From JARFVT01 sp036677425 (GTDB lineage: Bacteria > Pseudomonadota > Alphaproteobacteria > UBA8366 > Aestuariispiraceae): 64,000 nucleotides of DNA. The stretch lies in the NCBI GenBank assembly GCA_036677425.1, contig JARFVT010000013.1, positions 806,001 through 870,000 of the forward strand, written 5' to 3'. Below are positions 47,081 to 56,262 of the stretch, in pieces. The translations under genes were made by a program, and so were the position numbers. How positions within the stretch are numbered: position 1 is the first letter of the stretch; every line of letters starts with the position of its first letter. The notes beneath the pieces are model-generated. The model was not told the DNA's origin, did no database searches, and saw only the letters and a program-made list of their open reading frames with translations.

Positions 47081-47863
47081 TTATATGGGGTTAAAACTTT
47101 TAACCAAGCTGCCAACAACTAAATACCAACCATCAACCAATACAAAGAATATTAATTTAAACGGCAGTGATATCATAACAGGTGGCAACATCATCATGCC
47201 CATTGACATAAGAATTGACGCAACAACCATATCAATGATTAAAAATGGCATAAAAAGTAAAAAACCTATTTCAAAGGCGCGTTTCAATTCCGATATCATA
47301 AATGCTGGAATTAGAACACGCATTGGTATTTTTGTTTCATCCTCAACTATATCGATTTTACCAATATCCATAAATAGCTGCACATCTTGTTTGCGTGCAT
47401 GACGTATCATGAATTGATGCAGCGGCTTACTTGCTTTTTCAAATGCTTCTGCTTCGGTTATTTGTTCTTCAATCAATGGTGCGATACCATCATTATAAGC
47501 TTTTTCTAAAGTTGGCTGCATTATAAAAAATGTTAAAAATAATGATAAACTAATAAGAACCATATTTGGTGGTGTTTGTTGTGCACCTAATGCGGTTCGT
47601 AATAATGAAAATACAATGATAAATCTGGTGAATGATGTGACCATTACCAACATGGAAGGCGCAAGTGACAAAACAGTTATAAGCGCAATTAATTGAACTA
47701 ACCGCCCTGTAATTGAACCACCTTCGCCAATATCAATATTAACGGTTTGTGCCAATGATGGCGTGGTAAAATAAAAATAAGCAATAATCGTGGCTATTAT
47801 AAATGAAAATCCAAGATATATTTTTTTACGATGCAATTCATCATATGTTTTTTTATTTTTCAT
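47081..47863 (-). CDS. fliP: FliP, flagellar export gate protein
   Basis: Export gate core protein of 260 residues with a cleavable N-terminal signal (ending SLAQ), as usual for FliP. Signature MVTSFTRFIIVFSLLRTALG with QQTPPNMVLISLSLFLTFF and, late, DMVVASILMSMGMMMLPPVM. FliQ and FliR, its partners, are not in this window. It follows fliO by 2 bp and is convergent with the AMIN/TPR gene. Confidence 0.97.
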   Translation of the reverse strand: MKNKKTYDELHRKKIYLGFSFIIATIIAYFYFTTPSLAQTVNIDIGEGGSITGRLVQLIALITVLSLAPSMLVMVTSFTRFIIVFSLLRTALGAQQTPPNMVLISLSLFLTFFIMQPTLEKAYNDGIAPLIEEQITEAEAFEKASKPLHQFMIRHARKQDVQLFMDIGKIDIVEDETKIPMRVLIPAFMISELKRAFEIGFLLFMPFLIIDMVVASILMSMGMMMLPPVMISLPFKLIFFVLVDGWYLVVGSLVKSFNPI

Positions 47864-47865
47864 TA

Positions 47866-48270
47866 TTATTTATGCTTCATTTGTTTGATAATATTTTTAA
47901 AATTATTGCTAATTTTGTTTTTTGTTAAATTGGCTGTATCTTTGTTAAGCTCATTGTTTTCTATCTTATTTTTCAAATCAGTTACAGGTATTTTTGGTGG
48001 AGTGATATTTTTTTCAATTAAAATATCAGATGTCGCCCCTAAAATAACTAAATGTTCTATATTATCGCGTTTAATTAAAATAAGTCGATGTTTTGCATCA
48101 AGCGATATATTATCAACCACTGCAATTCTGCGGTTTTTATTATTTATATATGAAAAATTTGCTGATTTAATACGTCGTAAAAATACTGCGCATAATAAAA
48201 TAAGCCCAATAACTATTGCGAGAGCAAAAACAAATCTGAAATAATCGCTTAAACTAATAACTTCCTGCAA
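47866..48270 (-). CDS. fliO: FliO-like export protein
   Basis: Protein of 134 residues with one N-terminal membrane helix (FVFALAIVIGLILLCAVFLR), then a small beta domain typical of FliO: RIAVVDNISLDAKHRLILIK and HLVILGATSDILIE. FliO helps assemble the FliP ring. It is directly before fliP. Confidence 0.85.
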   Translation of the reverse strand: MQEVISLSDYFRFVFALAIVIGLILLCAVFLRRIKSANFSYINNKNRRIAVVDNISLDAKHRLILIKRDNIEHLVILGATSDILIEKNITPPKIPVTDLKNKIENNELNKDTANLTKNKISNNFKNIIKQMKHK

Positions 48271-48343
48271 AAAATTATCCTTTATTCTAAATAATTTATA
48301 GTAAGTTATTAAATCATATCATTACAATAAAATCCATATTCTA

Positions 48344-48613
48344 TTAATTTAACTTAATATTTTTACTTTGATCTTCATTAGCTTGTTGAATATTTTTAGA
48401 TAACTTTGTCAAGTCATCGCGTAAAATTTCTAATAATGGCTTTACATCTATAGCCCCACCATTAGGCAATGATGTCGCCGCGTTACATAAATCTGTTATT
48501 CGCACCGATATATCTTCTAAATTAAAGCTATTATAATTTTTAAAATCAGCATTAGCAGTTTTTACTTCAAATATTAAATTATTTAATTTTTCTTCTATTT
48601 CTTCCATATCCAT
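48344..48613 (-). CDS. Small hypothetical protein in the fliO-fliP operon
   Basis: Protein of 89 residues, acidic, helical, no membrane segment or signal. It shows MEEIEEKLNNLIFEVKTANA, NLEDISVRITDLCNAATSLP and DVKPLLEILRDDLTKLSKNI. Not recognised. A TTAGGA site stands before the ATG. Its place between the FlhB-like gene and fliO suggests a minor flagellar export or chaperone role, by context only. Confidence 0.7.
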   Translation of the reverse strand: MDMEEIEEKLNNLIFEVKTANADFKNYNSFNLEDISVRITDLCNAATSLPNGGAIDVKPLLEILRDDLTKLSKNIQQANEDQSKNIKLN

Positions 48614-48665
48614 ATTATTTTCCTAACCTATAATTATATGTCAATTAATTATTATGTGAGTATAT

Positions 48666-49022
48666 TTATTTTCTTAATTCTGGCGGTGACTTTGATGTGG
48701 CGGCTATGGGTGGTTTCGCACCATTTGCTTTATAAATATAACGAAGAATTTCAGACACAACAACGAATGCCTCTATTGGGATTTCTTCGCCAAGCTCAGT
48801 TGCTGAAAGGATTTCCACTAAATCAGGGTCCTTATGAATTGGTATATCATTTGATAATGCTTCGGTTAAAATTCGTTCTGCAATATTACCTTTACCAGAT
48901 GCTAGAACTACGGGTGCACCATCTTCATCGGTTGGCTTATATGAAAGTGCCACTGCGTTAAGTTCATTATCTTTTTTATTATAAATATTTTTATCATAAT
49001 TTTTCATATTTATTTCATTCAT
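48666..49022 (-). CDS. FlhB C-domain paralogue (FhlB/FlhX type)
   Basis: Protein of 118 residues corresponding only to the cytoplasmic C-terminal half of FlhB: NAVALSYKPTDEDGAPVVLA, GNIAERILTEA, IPIHKDPDLVEIL and LGEEIPIEAF. The FlhB self-cleavage motif NPTH is replaced (NELN just before AVAL), so no autoproteolysis is expected. Known as FhlB/FlhX-like proteins; they can partly stand in for the FlhB C-domain. The start may be five codons later (49007). Confidence 0.85.
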   Translation of the reverse strand: MNEINMKNYDKNIYNKKDNELNAVALSYKPTDEDGAPVVLASGKGNIAERILTEALSNDIPIHKDPDLVEILSATELGEEIPIEAFVVVSEILRYIYKANGAKPPIAATSKSPPELRK

Positions 49023-49133
49023 TGTTTAAATATAAAGATATAATAATTGATAACATTATATATGATATTTATTATCTATATATCATTATAATATAGCTAT
49101 AGTTAATCTGCATTTAATTTTTTAATTTTTTTT

Positions 49134-49149
49134 TGGCATGTTTTTTGCT
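49134..49149 (+). promoter_or_regulatory. Sigma-54 promoter of flgB-flgC-fliE
   Basis: TGGCATGTTTTTTGCT, with GG and GC exactly 10 bases apart, lies 56 bp before the flgB start. It matches the other sigma-54 elements of the window. Confidence 0.87.
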
Positions 49150-49205
49150 TTATATTAACTTAGAAGATATTAATTAGATTTAAGTGTAATATTTAAGGAA
49201 TAAAA

Positions 49206-49607
49206 ATGACCATTCAATCGACGCAATTATTTACAATGCTTGGCGATAAAATGTCATGGTTAACACAACGCCAAAGGGTCATTTCACAAAATATTGCAAA
49301 TTCTGATACACCTGATTATCGTGCAAAAGACTTAAAGCCATTGGAATTTAGTACAGCAATGCGCGCTCAAACCAGAAATTTGCAAATGTCGTTAACTAAT
49401 AAACATCATATTATATCAAATATTAAAGATGGGCAGTATAAAACATTGATAGAGCGTATTCCATATGAAACATCCCCAAGCGAAAATGGGGTTATTTTGG
49501 AAGAACAAATGTTAAAAGTTAATGATACATATCAACAATATAACCTTTCAACGACCATTTTTAAAAAATATACCTCAATGTATAAGATGGCTCTTGGACG
49601 TAGTTAA
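49206..49607 (+). CDS. flgB: FlgB, proximal rod protein
   Basis: Rod protein of 133 residues. It has LTQRQRVISQNIANSDTPDY and RAKDLKPLEF, and C-terminal NDTYQQYNLSTTIFKKYTSM. AAGGAA precedes the ATG. First of flgB-flgC-fliE under a sigma-54 promoter. Confidence 0.96.
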   Translation: MTIQSTQLFTMLGDKMSWLTQRQRVISQNIANSDTPDYRAKDLKPLEFSTAMRAQTRNLQMSLTNKHHIISNIKDGQYKTLIERIPYETSPSENGVILEEQMLKVNDTYQQYNLSTTIFKKYTSMYKMALGRS

Positions 49608-49655
49608 TAATTAATAAAAAAGAAATTAGAATAATAATATCAGAAGGATAAAATT

Positions 49656-50066
49656 ATGGATCAGTTAACCACATCGCTTTTTATTGCATCAACAGGAATG
49701 AGAGCGCAAGGCATAAGGCTTCGGGTTATTTCTGAGAATATTGCAAATAAAGATTCTACGGCAAATATTGCAGGCGGTGACCCATATCGCCGTAAAATGG
49801 TTACATTTAAAGATATAATGGATAGAAATTTAGGTGCTGATACGGTTAATGTTAGGCGAATTCGCGAAGATTCGTCAGATTTTAAACTTTCATATGATCC
49901 AAATCATCCTGCGGCTGATGAAGATGGCTATGTTAAGCGTCCGAATGTTTCGGCCTTAATTGAAATGATGGATATGCGCGAGGCGCAACGATCCTATGAA
50001 GCTAATCTTAGTGTGATTGAAACATCAAAGATTATGTTAAGCCGAACCATCGATATTCTTAAATAA
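49656..50066 (+). CDS. flgC: FlgC, proximal rod protein
   Basis: Rod protein of 136 residues. N-terminus SLFIASTGMRAQGIRLRVIS then ENIANKDSTAN; middle GGDPYRRKMVTFK; C-terminus VKRPNVSALIEMMDMREAQR. AGAAGGA site before the ATG; 48 bp after flgB. Confidence 0.97.
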   Translation: MDQLTTSLFIASTGMRAQGIRLRVISENIANKDSTANIAGGDPYRRKMVTFKDIMDRNLGADTVNVRRIREDSSDFKLSYDPNHPAADEDGYVKRPNVSALIEMMDMREAQRSYEANLSVIETSKIMLSRTIDILK

Positions 50067-50154
50067 AAATTGACATCATTAAATAGAATCGGTGATAGTA
50101 TAATTAAATATTATAATATAACTGTTAATATTAACTTTTTTATTGATTTGGATT

Positions 50155-50475
50155 ATGGAAATGGCAATCAACCCTATTGATGCTGCGGCGGCTTATAAGG
50201 CAAATGTTATATCTGCGCCAACATCAATGCTGCCAGATGCGGATAAAATTAAAGCCAGTGATCATTTTGTTGATATGGTTAAGGCGGCAACCCAATCGGT
50301 TATTGATACCAATAGATATTCAGAAGAAATTTCTAAACAAGCCTTGATGGGCAAGGCCGAAATTGCCGATGTTGTAACGGCGGTTGCCCATGCGGAAACC
50401 ACATTGCAAACAATTGTTACCGTGCGTGATAAAGTTATTTCCGCATATCAAGAAATTTTACGGATGCCGATCTAA
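50155..50475 (+). CDS. fliE: FliE, MS-ring/rod adapter protein
   Basis: Protein of 106 residues from the ATG at 50155. Typical phrases: INPIDAAAAYKANVISAP, FVDMVKAATQSVIDTNRYSE, and LMGKAEIADVVTAVAHAETT. In relatives fliE is followed by fliQ-fliR-flhB; here the cluster stops and convergent ABC-transporter genes begin 9 bp later. Confidence 0.95.
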   Translation: MEMAINPIDAAAAYKANVISAPTSMLPDADKIKASDHFVDMVKAATQSVIDTNRYSEEISKQALMGKAEIADVVTAVAHAETTLQTIVTVRDKVISAYQEILRMPI

Positions 50476-50484
50476 TTATAGATT

Positions 50485-51477
50485 TTATATTCTATTTTCT
50501 TCGACCCCATGGCATGATATTTTTGCGCCGTTGGATAATAAATGGTCGGGTGTTTCTGATTTACAACGATCATTAACATAGGCACAACGGGTATGGAATA
50601 AACAACCGCTTGGCGGATCAAGCGGTGATGGCAATTCACCCGATAATTTTATTCTTTGACGTTTTTGATTAGGATCAGCAATCGGCGTTGCTGATAATAA
50701 GGCCTTGGTATATGGATGTTGTGGATTATTGAAGATTTGCGTGTTACTGCCTTGTTCAACTGGGCGGCCTAAATACATCACTAAAATATCATCGGCAATA
50801 TGGCGAACTACGCTTAAATCATGGGAAATGAATAAATATGCTAAATTCATTTCTTGTTGCAAATCGGATAATAAATTTAATACTTGTGCCTGAATTGATA
50901 CATCTAATGCTGATACGGGTTCATCAAGAACAACTATTTTAGGTTTTAATATCAAGGCCCTAGCAATGGCAATACGTTGTCTTTGTCCACCAGAAAACAT
51001 ATGTGGATAACGGTTGTAATGTTCGCTTTTCAACCCAACCCTTTGCATCATATCCATAACGGCAGTTTTTCTGGCTGATGCGGCCATATTCGTGGTTACT
51101 TTTAATGGTTCTTCTAATATTGAGCCAATTTTATGACGTGGATTTAATGACCCATAAGGATCTTGAAAAACAATTTGTACCATTTGATTTAATTTTTGTT
51201 GTTCTGCATTATTGTATGATGCATCTATATCCATACCACCTAGCGATAATTGCCCTGATGTTGGCGGTTCTATTTGCGTTATAAGCCTTGCAAGGGTTGA
51301 TTTGCCACATCCAGATTCGCCAACTATTGCCAATGTTTTACCTGCTTGCAATTCAAATGACACGCCATCTAATGCTTTTAATATTTTATCTGGTTTGAAT
51401 ATTTTACCCTTAATATTGTAATGTTTTTGTAAGTTTTTTGCAATAATAACTGTTTGATTGTTATTTTCTTTAGGCAT
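50485..51477 (-). CDS. dppF: Dipeptide/oligopeptide ABC transporter ATPase (DppF-like)
   Basis: ABC ATPase of 330 residues. Walker A GESGCGKST, Q-loop VFQDPYGSLNPRHK, signature MFSGGQRQRIAIAR, Walker B KIVVLDEPVSALD and His in LFISHDLSV. The C-terminal oligopeptide extension has GELPSPLDPPSGCLFHTRC, a cysteine-bearing motif. It overlaps dppD by 8 bp with its GGAG site inside that gene. Last gene of dppABCDF. Confidence 0.94.
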   Translation of the reverse strand: MPKENNNQTVIIAKNLQKHYNIKGKIFKPDKILKALDGVSFELQAGKTLAIVGESGCGKSTLARLITQIEPPTSGQLSLGGMDIDASYNNAEQQKLNQMVQIVFQDPYGSLNPRHKIGSILEEPLKVTTNMAASARKTAVMDMMQRVGLKSEHYNRYPHMFSGGQRQRIAIARALILKPKIVVLDEPVSALDVSIQAQVLNLLSDLQQEMNLAYLFISHDLSVVRHIADDILVMYLGRPVEQGSNTQIFNNPQHPYTKALLSATPIADPNQKRQRIKLSGELPSPLDPPSGCLFHTRCAYVNDRCKSETPDHLLSNGAKISCHGVEENRI

Positions 51478-52465
51478 TTCTAGGCTCCATCACAAAAGAT
51501 GGGTGATGTGATGGTGTATTATCAATCAATGGATAATGACAAAGCGTATCATTGTTAATTTTTGGCGATATATTGCGGCATCTATCGGTGGTAAATTGAC
51601 AACGCGGATTGAATAGACAACCATCTGGTCGATCTAGCTGCCCTGGAACTATACCCGGAATTGACGGTAATTTTTTACCCGTTGCCCGTTCTGGCAATGC
51701 GGATAAAAGCGCGTATGTATAAGGGTGTTTTGGTTTATTGAATAGATCTTTTACATTTTGCATTTCGACTTGCTGTCCCGCATATTGAACGATGACATTA
51801 TGCGCCGTTTCGGCAACAACCCCCATATCATGGGTAATTAATACCAATGCCATTTGATTTTGTTTTTGTAAATCAACCAATAATTCTAAAATTTGTGCTT
51901 GAATTGTAACATCAAGCGCGGTGGTAGGTTCATCGGCAATCAATACCCGTGGATTGCACGCAATCATCATGGCGATCATTACCCGTTGGTTCATGCCGCC
52001 CGACATTTGATGGGGAAATGCGTTTAATCTTGTTTCGGGGGCAGGGATGCCAACCATACCCAATAATTCCACTGCGCGAGATTGAAGTTCAGATTTTATG
52101 CCGCCCAGATGTTTTTTTATTACTTCTTTAATTTGAAAACCAACTGTAAAGCAAGGGTTAAGGCTGGTCATTGGTTCTTGAAATATCATAGAGATATCTT
52201 TGCCAATAATTTTGCGACGTTGTTTTGGCGATATTTTAAGCAAGTCCTTACCGTCGAATTCCAATCTATCGGCGGTTATTTTTGCCGTCCAAGGCAATAA
52301 ACCCATTGCCGCCAACATTGATACAGATTTACCAGAACCAGATTCGCCAACAATTGCGGTTATATCACCCGCATTTAATTTTAAATTAACATTATCAACG
52401 GTGCGAAACATGCCATGGGCTGTTTCAAATTCTACTGAAAGATTTTCAATATGAAGTAAATTCAT
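51470..52465 (-). CDS. dppD: Dipeptide/oligopeptide ABC transporter ATPase (DppD-like)
   Basis: ABC ATPase of 331 residues. Walker A GESGSGKSV, Q-loop MIFQEPMTSLNPCF, signature MSGGMNQRVMIAM, Walker B VLIADEPTTALDVT and VLITHDMGV. The C-terminal oligopeptide domain has IPGIVPGQLDRPDGCLFNPR. It is 4 bp after dppC. Works with DppF on the cytoplasmic side. Confidence 0.94.
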   Translation of the reverse strand: MNLLHIENLSVEFETAHGMFRTVDNVNLKLNAGDITAIVGESGSGKSVSMLAAMGLLPWTAKITADRLEFDGKDLLKISPKQRRKIIGKDISMIFQEPMTSLNPCFTVGFQIKEVIKKHLGGIKSELQSRAVELLGMVGIPAPETRLNAFPHQMSGGMNQRVMIAMMIACNPRVLIADEPTTALDVTIQAQILELLVDLQKQNQMALVLITHDMGVVAETAHNVIVQYAGQQVEMQNVKDLFNKPKHPYTYALLSALPERATGKKLPSIPGIVPGQLDRPDGCLFNPRCQFTTDRCRNISPKINNDTLCHYPLIDNTPSHHPSFVMEPRNA

Positions 52466-52469
52466 CGGC

Positions 52470-53414
52470 TCAAGATCTTTTCATTTTAGGGTCAAGCGCA
52501 TCGCGCATGCCATCGCCCATTAAATTAATGGCAAGCACGGCAGTTAAAATTGCAATGCCAGGGATGGTTACCGTCCATGGTGCGCTGTTAATTTCTTTAA
52601 GATTTTCGGCAATTAATTTCCCCCATTCTGGCTTTGGCGGTTGTGCCCCCATGCCCAAGAAACCAAGTGCGGCTGTGTCTAAAATTGCGGTTGAAAAGCT
52701 CATCGTCGCCTGCACGATCAAAGGTGCCATACAATTTGGTAAAATAGATATGAACATCAGGCGAAATTTACTCGCACCGATAATTTTACTGGCGATCACA
52801 TAATCTTTATTTACCTCGGTAATTGTTGATGCCCTTGCCAAACGAACGAATGCAGGGGTATAGGTAATGGCAATGGCGATCATGGCATTGCGTAACCCTG
52901 GTCCCATAACGGCAACAAAAACCAATGCCATTAATAAGCCAGGCACAGCCATGATTGTATCCATAATTCGCATTATGATTGTTTCGGTCCAGCCTTTGAA
53001 AAATCCCGCGACAAGCCCTAGTGAAATTCCTGCGCTAAGCGAGATCACAACGACGATACAACCCGCAAATAATGACAGTCTTGTGCCGTGAATTATCCGC
53101 GATAACATATCACGCCCAAGGGAATCGGTACCAAATAAAAATTTTATATTGCCACCATCTTGCCAAATAGGCGGTGTTTCATAAAAATCTCGAAATTGTT
53201 GCGCGGGGTCATATGGTGATATTAAATCGGCAAAAATAGCAACAAAAACTGCAAATACTAAAAAATAAAACCCTGCGACCGCAGTTTTATTTTCTGAGAA
53301 ATAAAACCAAAATTCAGAAAATTGTTGTCGCAACATGGATATGGTCGAATCCATATTATCTTTTTGTTGTGAAATATCTTCATTCATTTGATCATCATTG
53401 GTTATTTTGTTCAT
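52470..53414 (-). CDS. dppC: Dipeptide ABC transporter permease (DppC-like)
   Basis: Inner-membrane permease of 314 residues with about six helices. The N-terminal domain is typical of OppC-type permeases (NKTAVAGFYFLVFAVFVAIF, DLISPYDPAQQF) and the family motif LFGTDSLGRDMLSRIIHGTR is present. The EAA loop reads ARASTITEVNKDYVIASKII. 7 bp after dppB. Confidence 0.94.
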   Translation of the reverse strand: MNKITNDDQMNEDISQQKDNMDSTISMLRQQFSEFWFYFSENKTAVAGFYFLVFAVFVAIFADLISPYDPAQQFRDFYETPPIWQDGGNIKFLFGTDSLGRDMLSRIIHGTRLSLFAGCIVVVISLSAGISLGLVAGFFKGWTETIIMRIMDTIMAVPGLLMALVFVAVMGPGLRNAMIAIAITYTPAFVRLARASTITEVNKDYVIASKIIGASKFRLMFISILPNCMAPLIVQATMSFSTAILDTAALGFLGMGAQPPKPEWGKLIAENLKEINSAPWTVTIPGIAILTAVLAINLMGDGMRDALDPKMKRS

Positions 53415-53421
53415 ATGGTTA

Positions 53422-54429
53422 TCATTTATGTAAAATTTTCGGGTTAATTATGCCGTAAGTTAGTTCAACCATAAGATTTATTATCATTATAATGATTGCG
53501 ATCAATAATAATGCGCCTTGAATGGCAAAATAATCGCGGCTGAATACTGAAAAAATTACCCATTTGCCAATTCCTGGCCAGCTAAAAATACTTTCGGTTA
53601 AGATTGCGCCCGCTAATAATGTAGCAACCATTAAACCAATCACCGTAATTACCGTGATAAGGGCGTTGCGTAACGCATGAATAGATACAATGCGAAAAGG
53701 TGATAATCCTTTGGCCTTGGCTGTTCTGATATAATCTTCGCTTAAAATTTCTAACATGGCGGATCTGGTTTGTCTGGCGATCACCGCAAGCGGAATAGTG
53801 CCAAGCACGATTGTTGGTAAAATTAAATGCGATATGGCGGATTTAAACGCGCCTTCATCATCGCTAAACAGGCTATCAATTAACATAAAACCGGTTATAT
53901 GATCGACTTCATACATAAAAGATATGCGACCAGATACTGGTGTCCAACCAAGGGAGGAGCTAAATGTCATGATTAATAATAAACCCCACCAGAAAACGGG
54001 CATAGAATAACCAATAAGCGATATTCCCATCAAACCTTGATCAATGAATGATCCGCGTTTAACGGCGGCAACCAAGCCAATTGGCAAACCAATTATGAGT
54101 GCAAATATCATGGCGCATAACGCCAATTCGACCGTTGCAGGAAAACGTTCAAAAAATTCATCAAGAACGGGGCGATTAGTAATTATTGATATGCCGAAAT
54201 CACCATGAAACACATCCCAAATATAGCTGAAATATTGTTCCCATATGGGGCGATCGAAACCTAGTTTTGCCAAGGCTGCGGCGTGTTTTTCGGCTGATAA
54301 TCCACGTTCACCTGCCAGAACCTCCACAGGGTCGCCTGGTAACATGCGGATAAAACCAAATGCCACCAATGTAACCCCAAAAAATACAGGTATCATCACG
54401 GCTAATTTATTAATTAATAATCGAAGCAT
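53422..54429 (-). CDS. dppB: Dipeptide ABC transporter permease (DppB-like)
   Basis: Permease of 335 residues. N-terminus LINKLAVMIPVFFGVTLVAF then GFIRMLPGDPVEVLAGERG; EAA loop LEILSEDYIRTAKAKGLSPF. Five to six membrane helices. It is separated from dppA by an 86-bp gap holding a terminator-like hairpin, so it is probably expressed below dppA. Confidence 0.94.
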   Translation of the reverse strand: MLRLLINKLAVMIPVFFGVTLVAFGFIRMLPGDPVEVLAGERGLSAEKHAAALAKLGFDRPIWEQYFSYIWDVFHGDFGISIITNRPVLDEFFERFPATVELALCAMIFALIIGLPIGLVAAVKRGSFIDQGLMGISLIGYSMPVFWWGLLLIMTFSSSLGWTPVSGRISFMYEVDHITGFMLIDSLFSDDEGAFKSAISHLILPTIVLGTIPLAVIARQTRSAMLEILSEDYIRTAKAKGLSPFRIVSIHALRNALITVITVIGLMVATLLAGAILTESIFSWPGIGKWVIFSVFSRDYFAIQGALLLIAIIIMIINLMVELTYGIINPKILHK

Positions 54430-54473
54430 TTTTCCTGAACTTTTATAGTTTTATATTATTTTTATATTAGATT

Positions 54474-54504
54474 AAAAAAATGGCGGGAAAATTAATCCCC
54501 GCCA
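54474..54504 (-). terminator. Intercistronic terminator/attenuator between dppA and dppB
   Basis: On the minus strand a perfect 7-bp stem (TGGCGGG with CCCGCCA) with a 10-base AT-rich loop is followed at once by seven Ts. It starts 12 bp past the dppA stop. It would reduce read-through into dppBCDF. Confidence 0.85.
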
Positions 54505-54515
54505 GATATTTTAAA

Positions 54516-56144
54516 TTAATTTATATCAACACCACCATAGAAAATATGGCTTCCTAATGGATGTACTTTAAACCCTGTAACTTCTTTTCTTACTGGTTTA
54601 AATACAACCGAATGGGCAATTGTTACCCATGGTGCTTCTTCTTTAAAGATGATTTGCGCTTCTTTGTATAATTTTGTCCGTTCAGATTGAACTGCGGTTT
54701 TTTTCGCGGCGCGTAATTTACCGTCAAATTCTTTATTACACCATCTGGCGCGATTACCACCGTCTTTTGCGGCTTCACAACCAAGCAATACAAACATGAA
54801 ATTATCAGGATCGCCATTATCGCCTGTCCAACCAAGCAATACGGTATCATGTTCGCCCGCCTTTGAACGTTTAAGATATTCACCCCATTCAAATGTAATA
54901 ATTTCCGCTTCAACGCCAACCGCGGCCCAATCGGCCTGAATTAATTCGGCCATGCGGCGCGCATCTGGGTTATATGGTCGTTGCACTGGCATTGCCCAAA
55001 TATTGGTTTTAAGGTCTTTAATGCCCGCCTTTTTCAACATGGCTTTTGCTGCGGCAACATCATATTTATAATCGACTGTTGCGTTATTATATGACCATAT
55101 TGTTGGTGGAATTGGGTTTTTTGCAATCGAACCAGCACCTTTGAAAACCACGTCAAGAATGGCTTGTTTATTAATTGCCATGCTTAATGCTTTACGAACA
55201 TTTTTGTTATCAAATGGTTTTTTCTCGGTATTGAATGCAAGATAACCAATATTAAGGCCTTCTTGTTGCATTAAATTAATATCAGGATTTTTTCTCATTT
55301 CTGCAATATCGGCGGGGTTAGGATATGGCATAACATGACATTCGCCCGCTTTTAATTTTTCATAACGCACATTGGCATCGGTGGTTATGGCAAATACCAA
55401 TTTATCAATCGGTGATTTACCCGCCCAAAAATCTGGATGCGAAGTATAACGTATCATTGCGTCTTTTTGATATGATTTAAAAACAAATGGGCCTGTGCCA
55501 ACTGGTTTATGATCGATATCTTCTTTTTTACCAGCTGCGGCCAATTTATTGGCATATTCAGCAGAGAAAATTGCGGCAAAATCCATCGCCATATTAGAAA
55601 CAAATGGTGCTTCGGGGTAATTTAGCGTAAATTTAACCGTATGATCATCGATTTTTTCAATTGTTTTTAACAGGCTACCCATATCCATCCAGCCAAAATA
55701 TTTATAATCGCCGCCAGATACATCATGATATGGATGGTCATCTTTCCACATGCGATTGAATGTGAATAACACATCATCGGCATTGAAATCACGGCTTGGT
55801 GTGAAATCTTTGGTAGTATGGAATTTTACGCCTTTGCGTAAATTAAAAATATATTCAAGACCATCTTTTGATGCCTTATATGATTCTGCAAGCCCTGCAA
55901 CAACCTTTGTTGTGCCTGGTTCAAATTCAACCAAGCGATTATAAATTGTTTGTGAAGAGGCATCAAATGTTGTGCCAGCAGAATATAACGAAGGGTTAAA
56001 GCCTTCGGGGCTGCCTTCGGAACAAAAAACAAGAGTTTTATCTGATTTAACTAATTCTATTTTTCCAGTTTTGTCTAAATAGAAATAAGCAGCAATAACT
56101 GCTATTATTACTATAGAAACAAGCGGTAATAATTTATTTTTCAA
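54516..56144 (-). CDS. dppA: Dipeptide ABC transporter substrate-binding protein (DppA-like)
   Basis: Periplasmic binding protein of 542 residues, SBP family 5. The N-terminal hydrophobic segment (LLPLVSIVIIAVIAAYFYLD) is followed by a charged stretch and the DppA-like FCSEGSPEGFNPSLYSAGTT, LYNRLVEFEPGTT-like, LRKGVKFHTTKDFTPSRDFN and DHKPVGTGPFVFKSYQKDAM. No clear cleavage site or lipobox, so it may stay membrane-anchored. Dipeptide is the expected substrate; heme or delta-aminolevulinate are known alternatives for this family. Confidence 0.93.
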   Translation of the reverse strand: MKNKLLPLVSIVIIAVIAAYFYLDKTGKIELVKSDKTLVFCSEGSPEGFNPSLYSAGTTFDASSQTIYNRLVEFEPGTTKVVAGLAESYKASKDGLEYIFNLRKGVKFHTTKDFTPSRDFNADDVLFTFNRMWKDDHPYHDVSGGDYKYFGWMDMGSLLKTIEKIDDHTVKFTLNYPEAPFVSNMAMDFAAIFSAEYANKLAAAGKKEDIDHKPVGTGPFVFKSYQKDAMIRYTSHPDFWAGKSPIDKLVFAITTDANVRYEKLKAGECHVMPYPNPADIAEMRKNPDINLMQQEGLNIGYLAFNTEKKPFDNKNVRKALSMAINKQAILDVVFKGAGSIAKNPIPPTIWSYNNATVDYKYDVAAAKAMLKKAGIKDLKTNIWAMPVQRPYNPDARRMAELIQADWAAVGVEAEIITFEWGEYLKRSKAGEHDTVLLGWTGDNGDPDNFMFVLLGCEAAKDGGNRARWCNKEFDGKLRAAKKTAVQSERTKLYKEAQIIFKEEAPWVTIAHSVVFKPVRKEVTGFKVHPLGSHIFYGGVDIN

Positions 56145-56262
56145 TTAGAATCTCCCTCAAGTTTAGATTTCAACATATTTCTTTATTTTTAATATTTAAT
56201 TTTTTTATGATGCTAACGCAATTAAGTATTTTTTACTATATTAATTTATAACTAAATTATAA

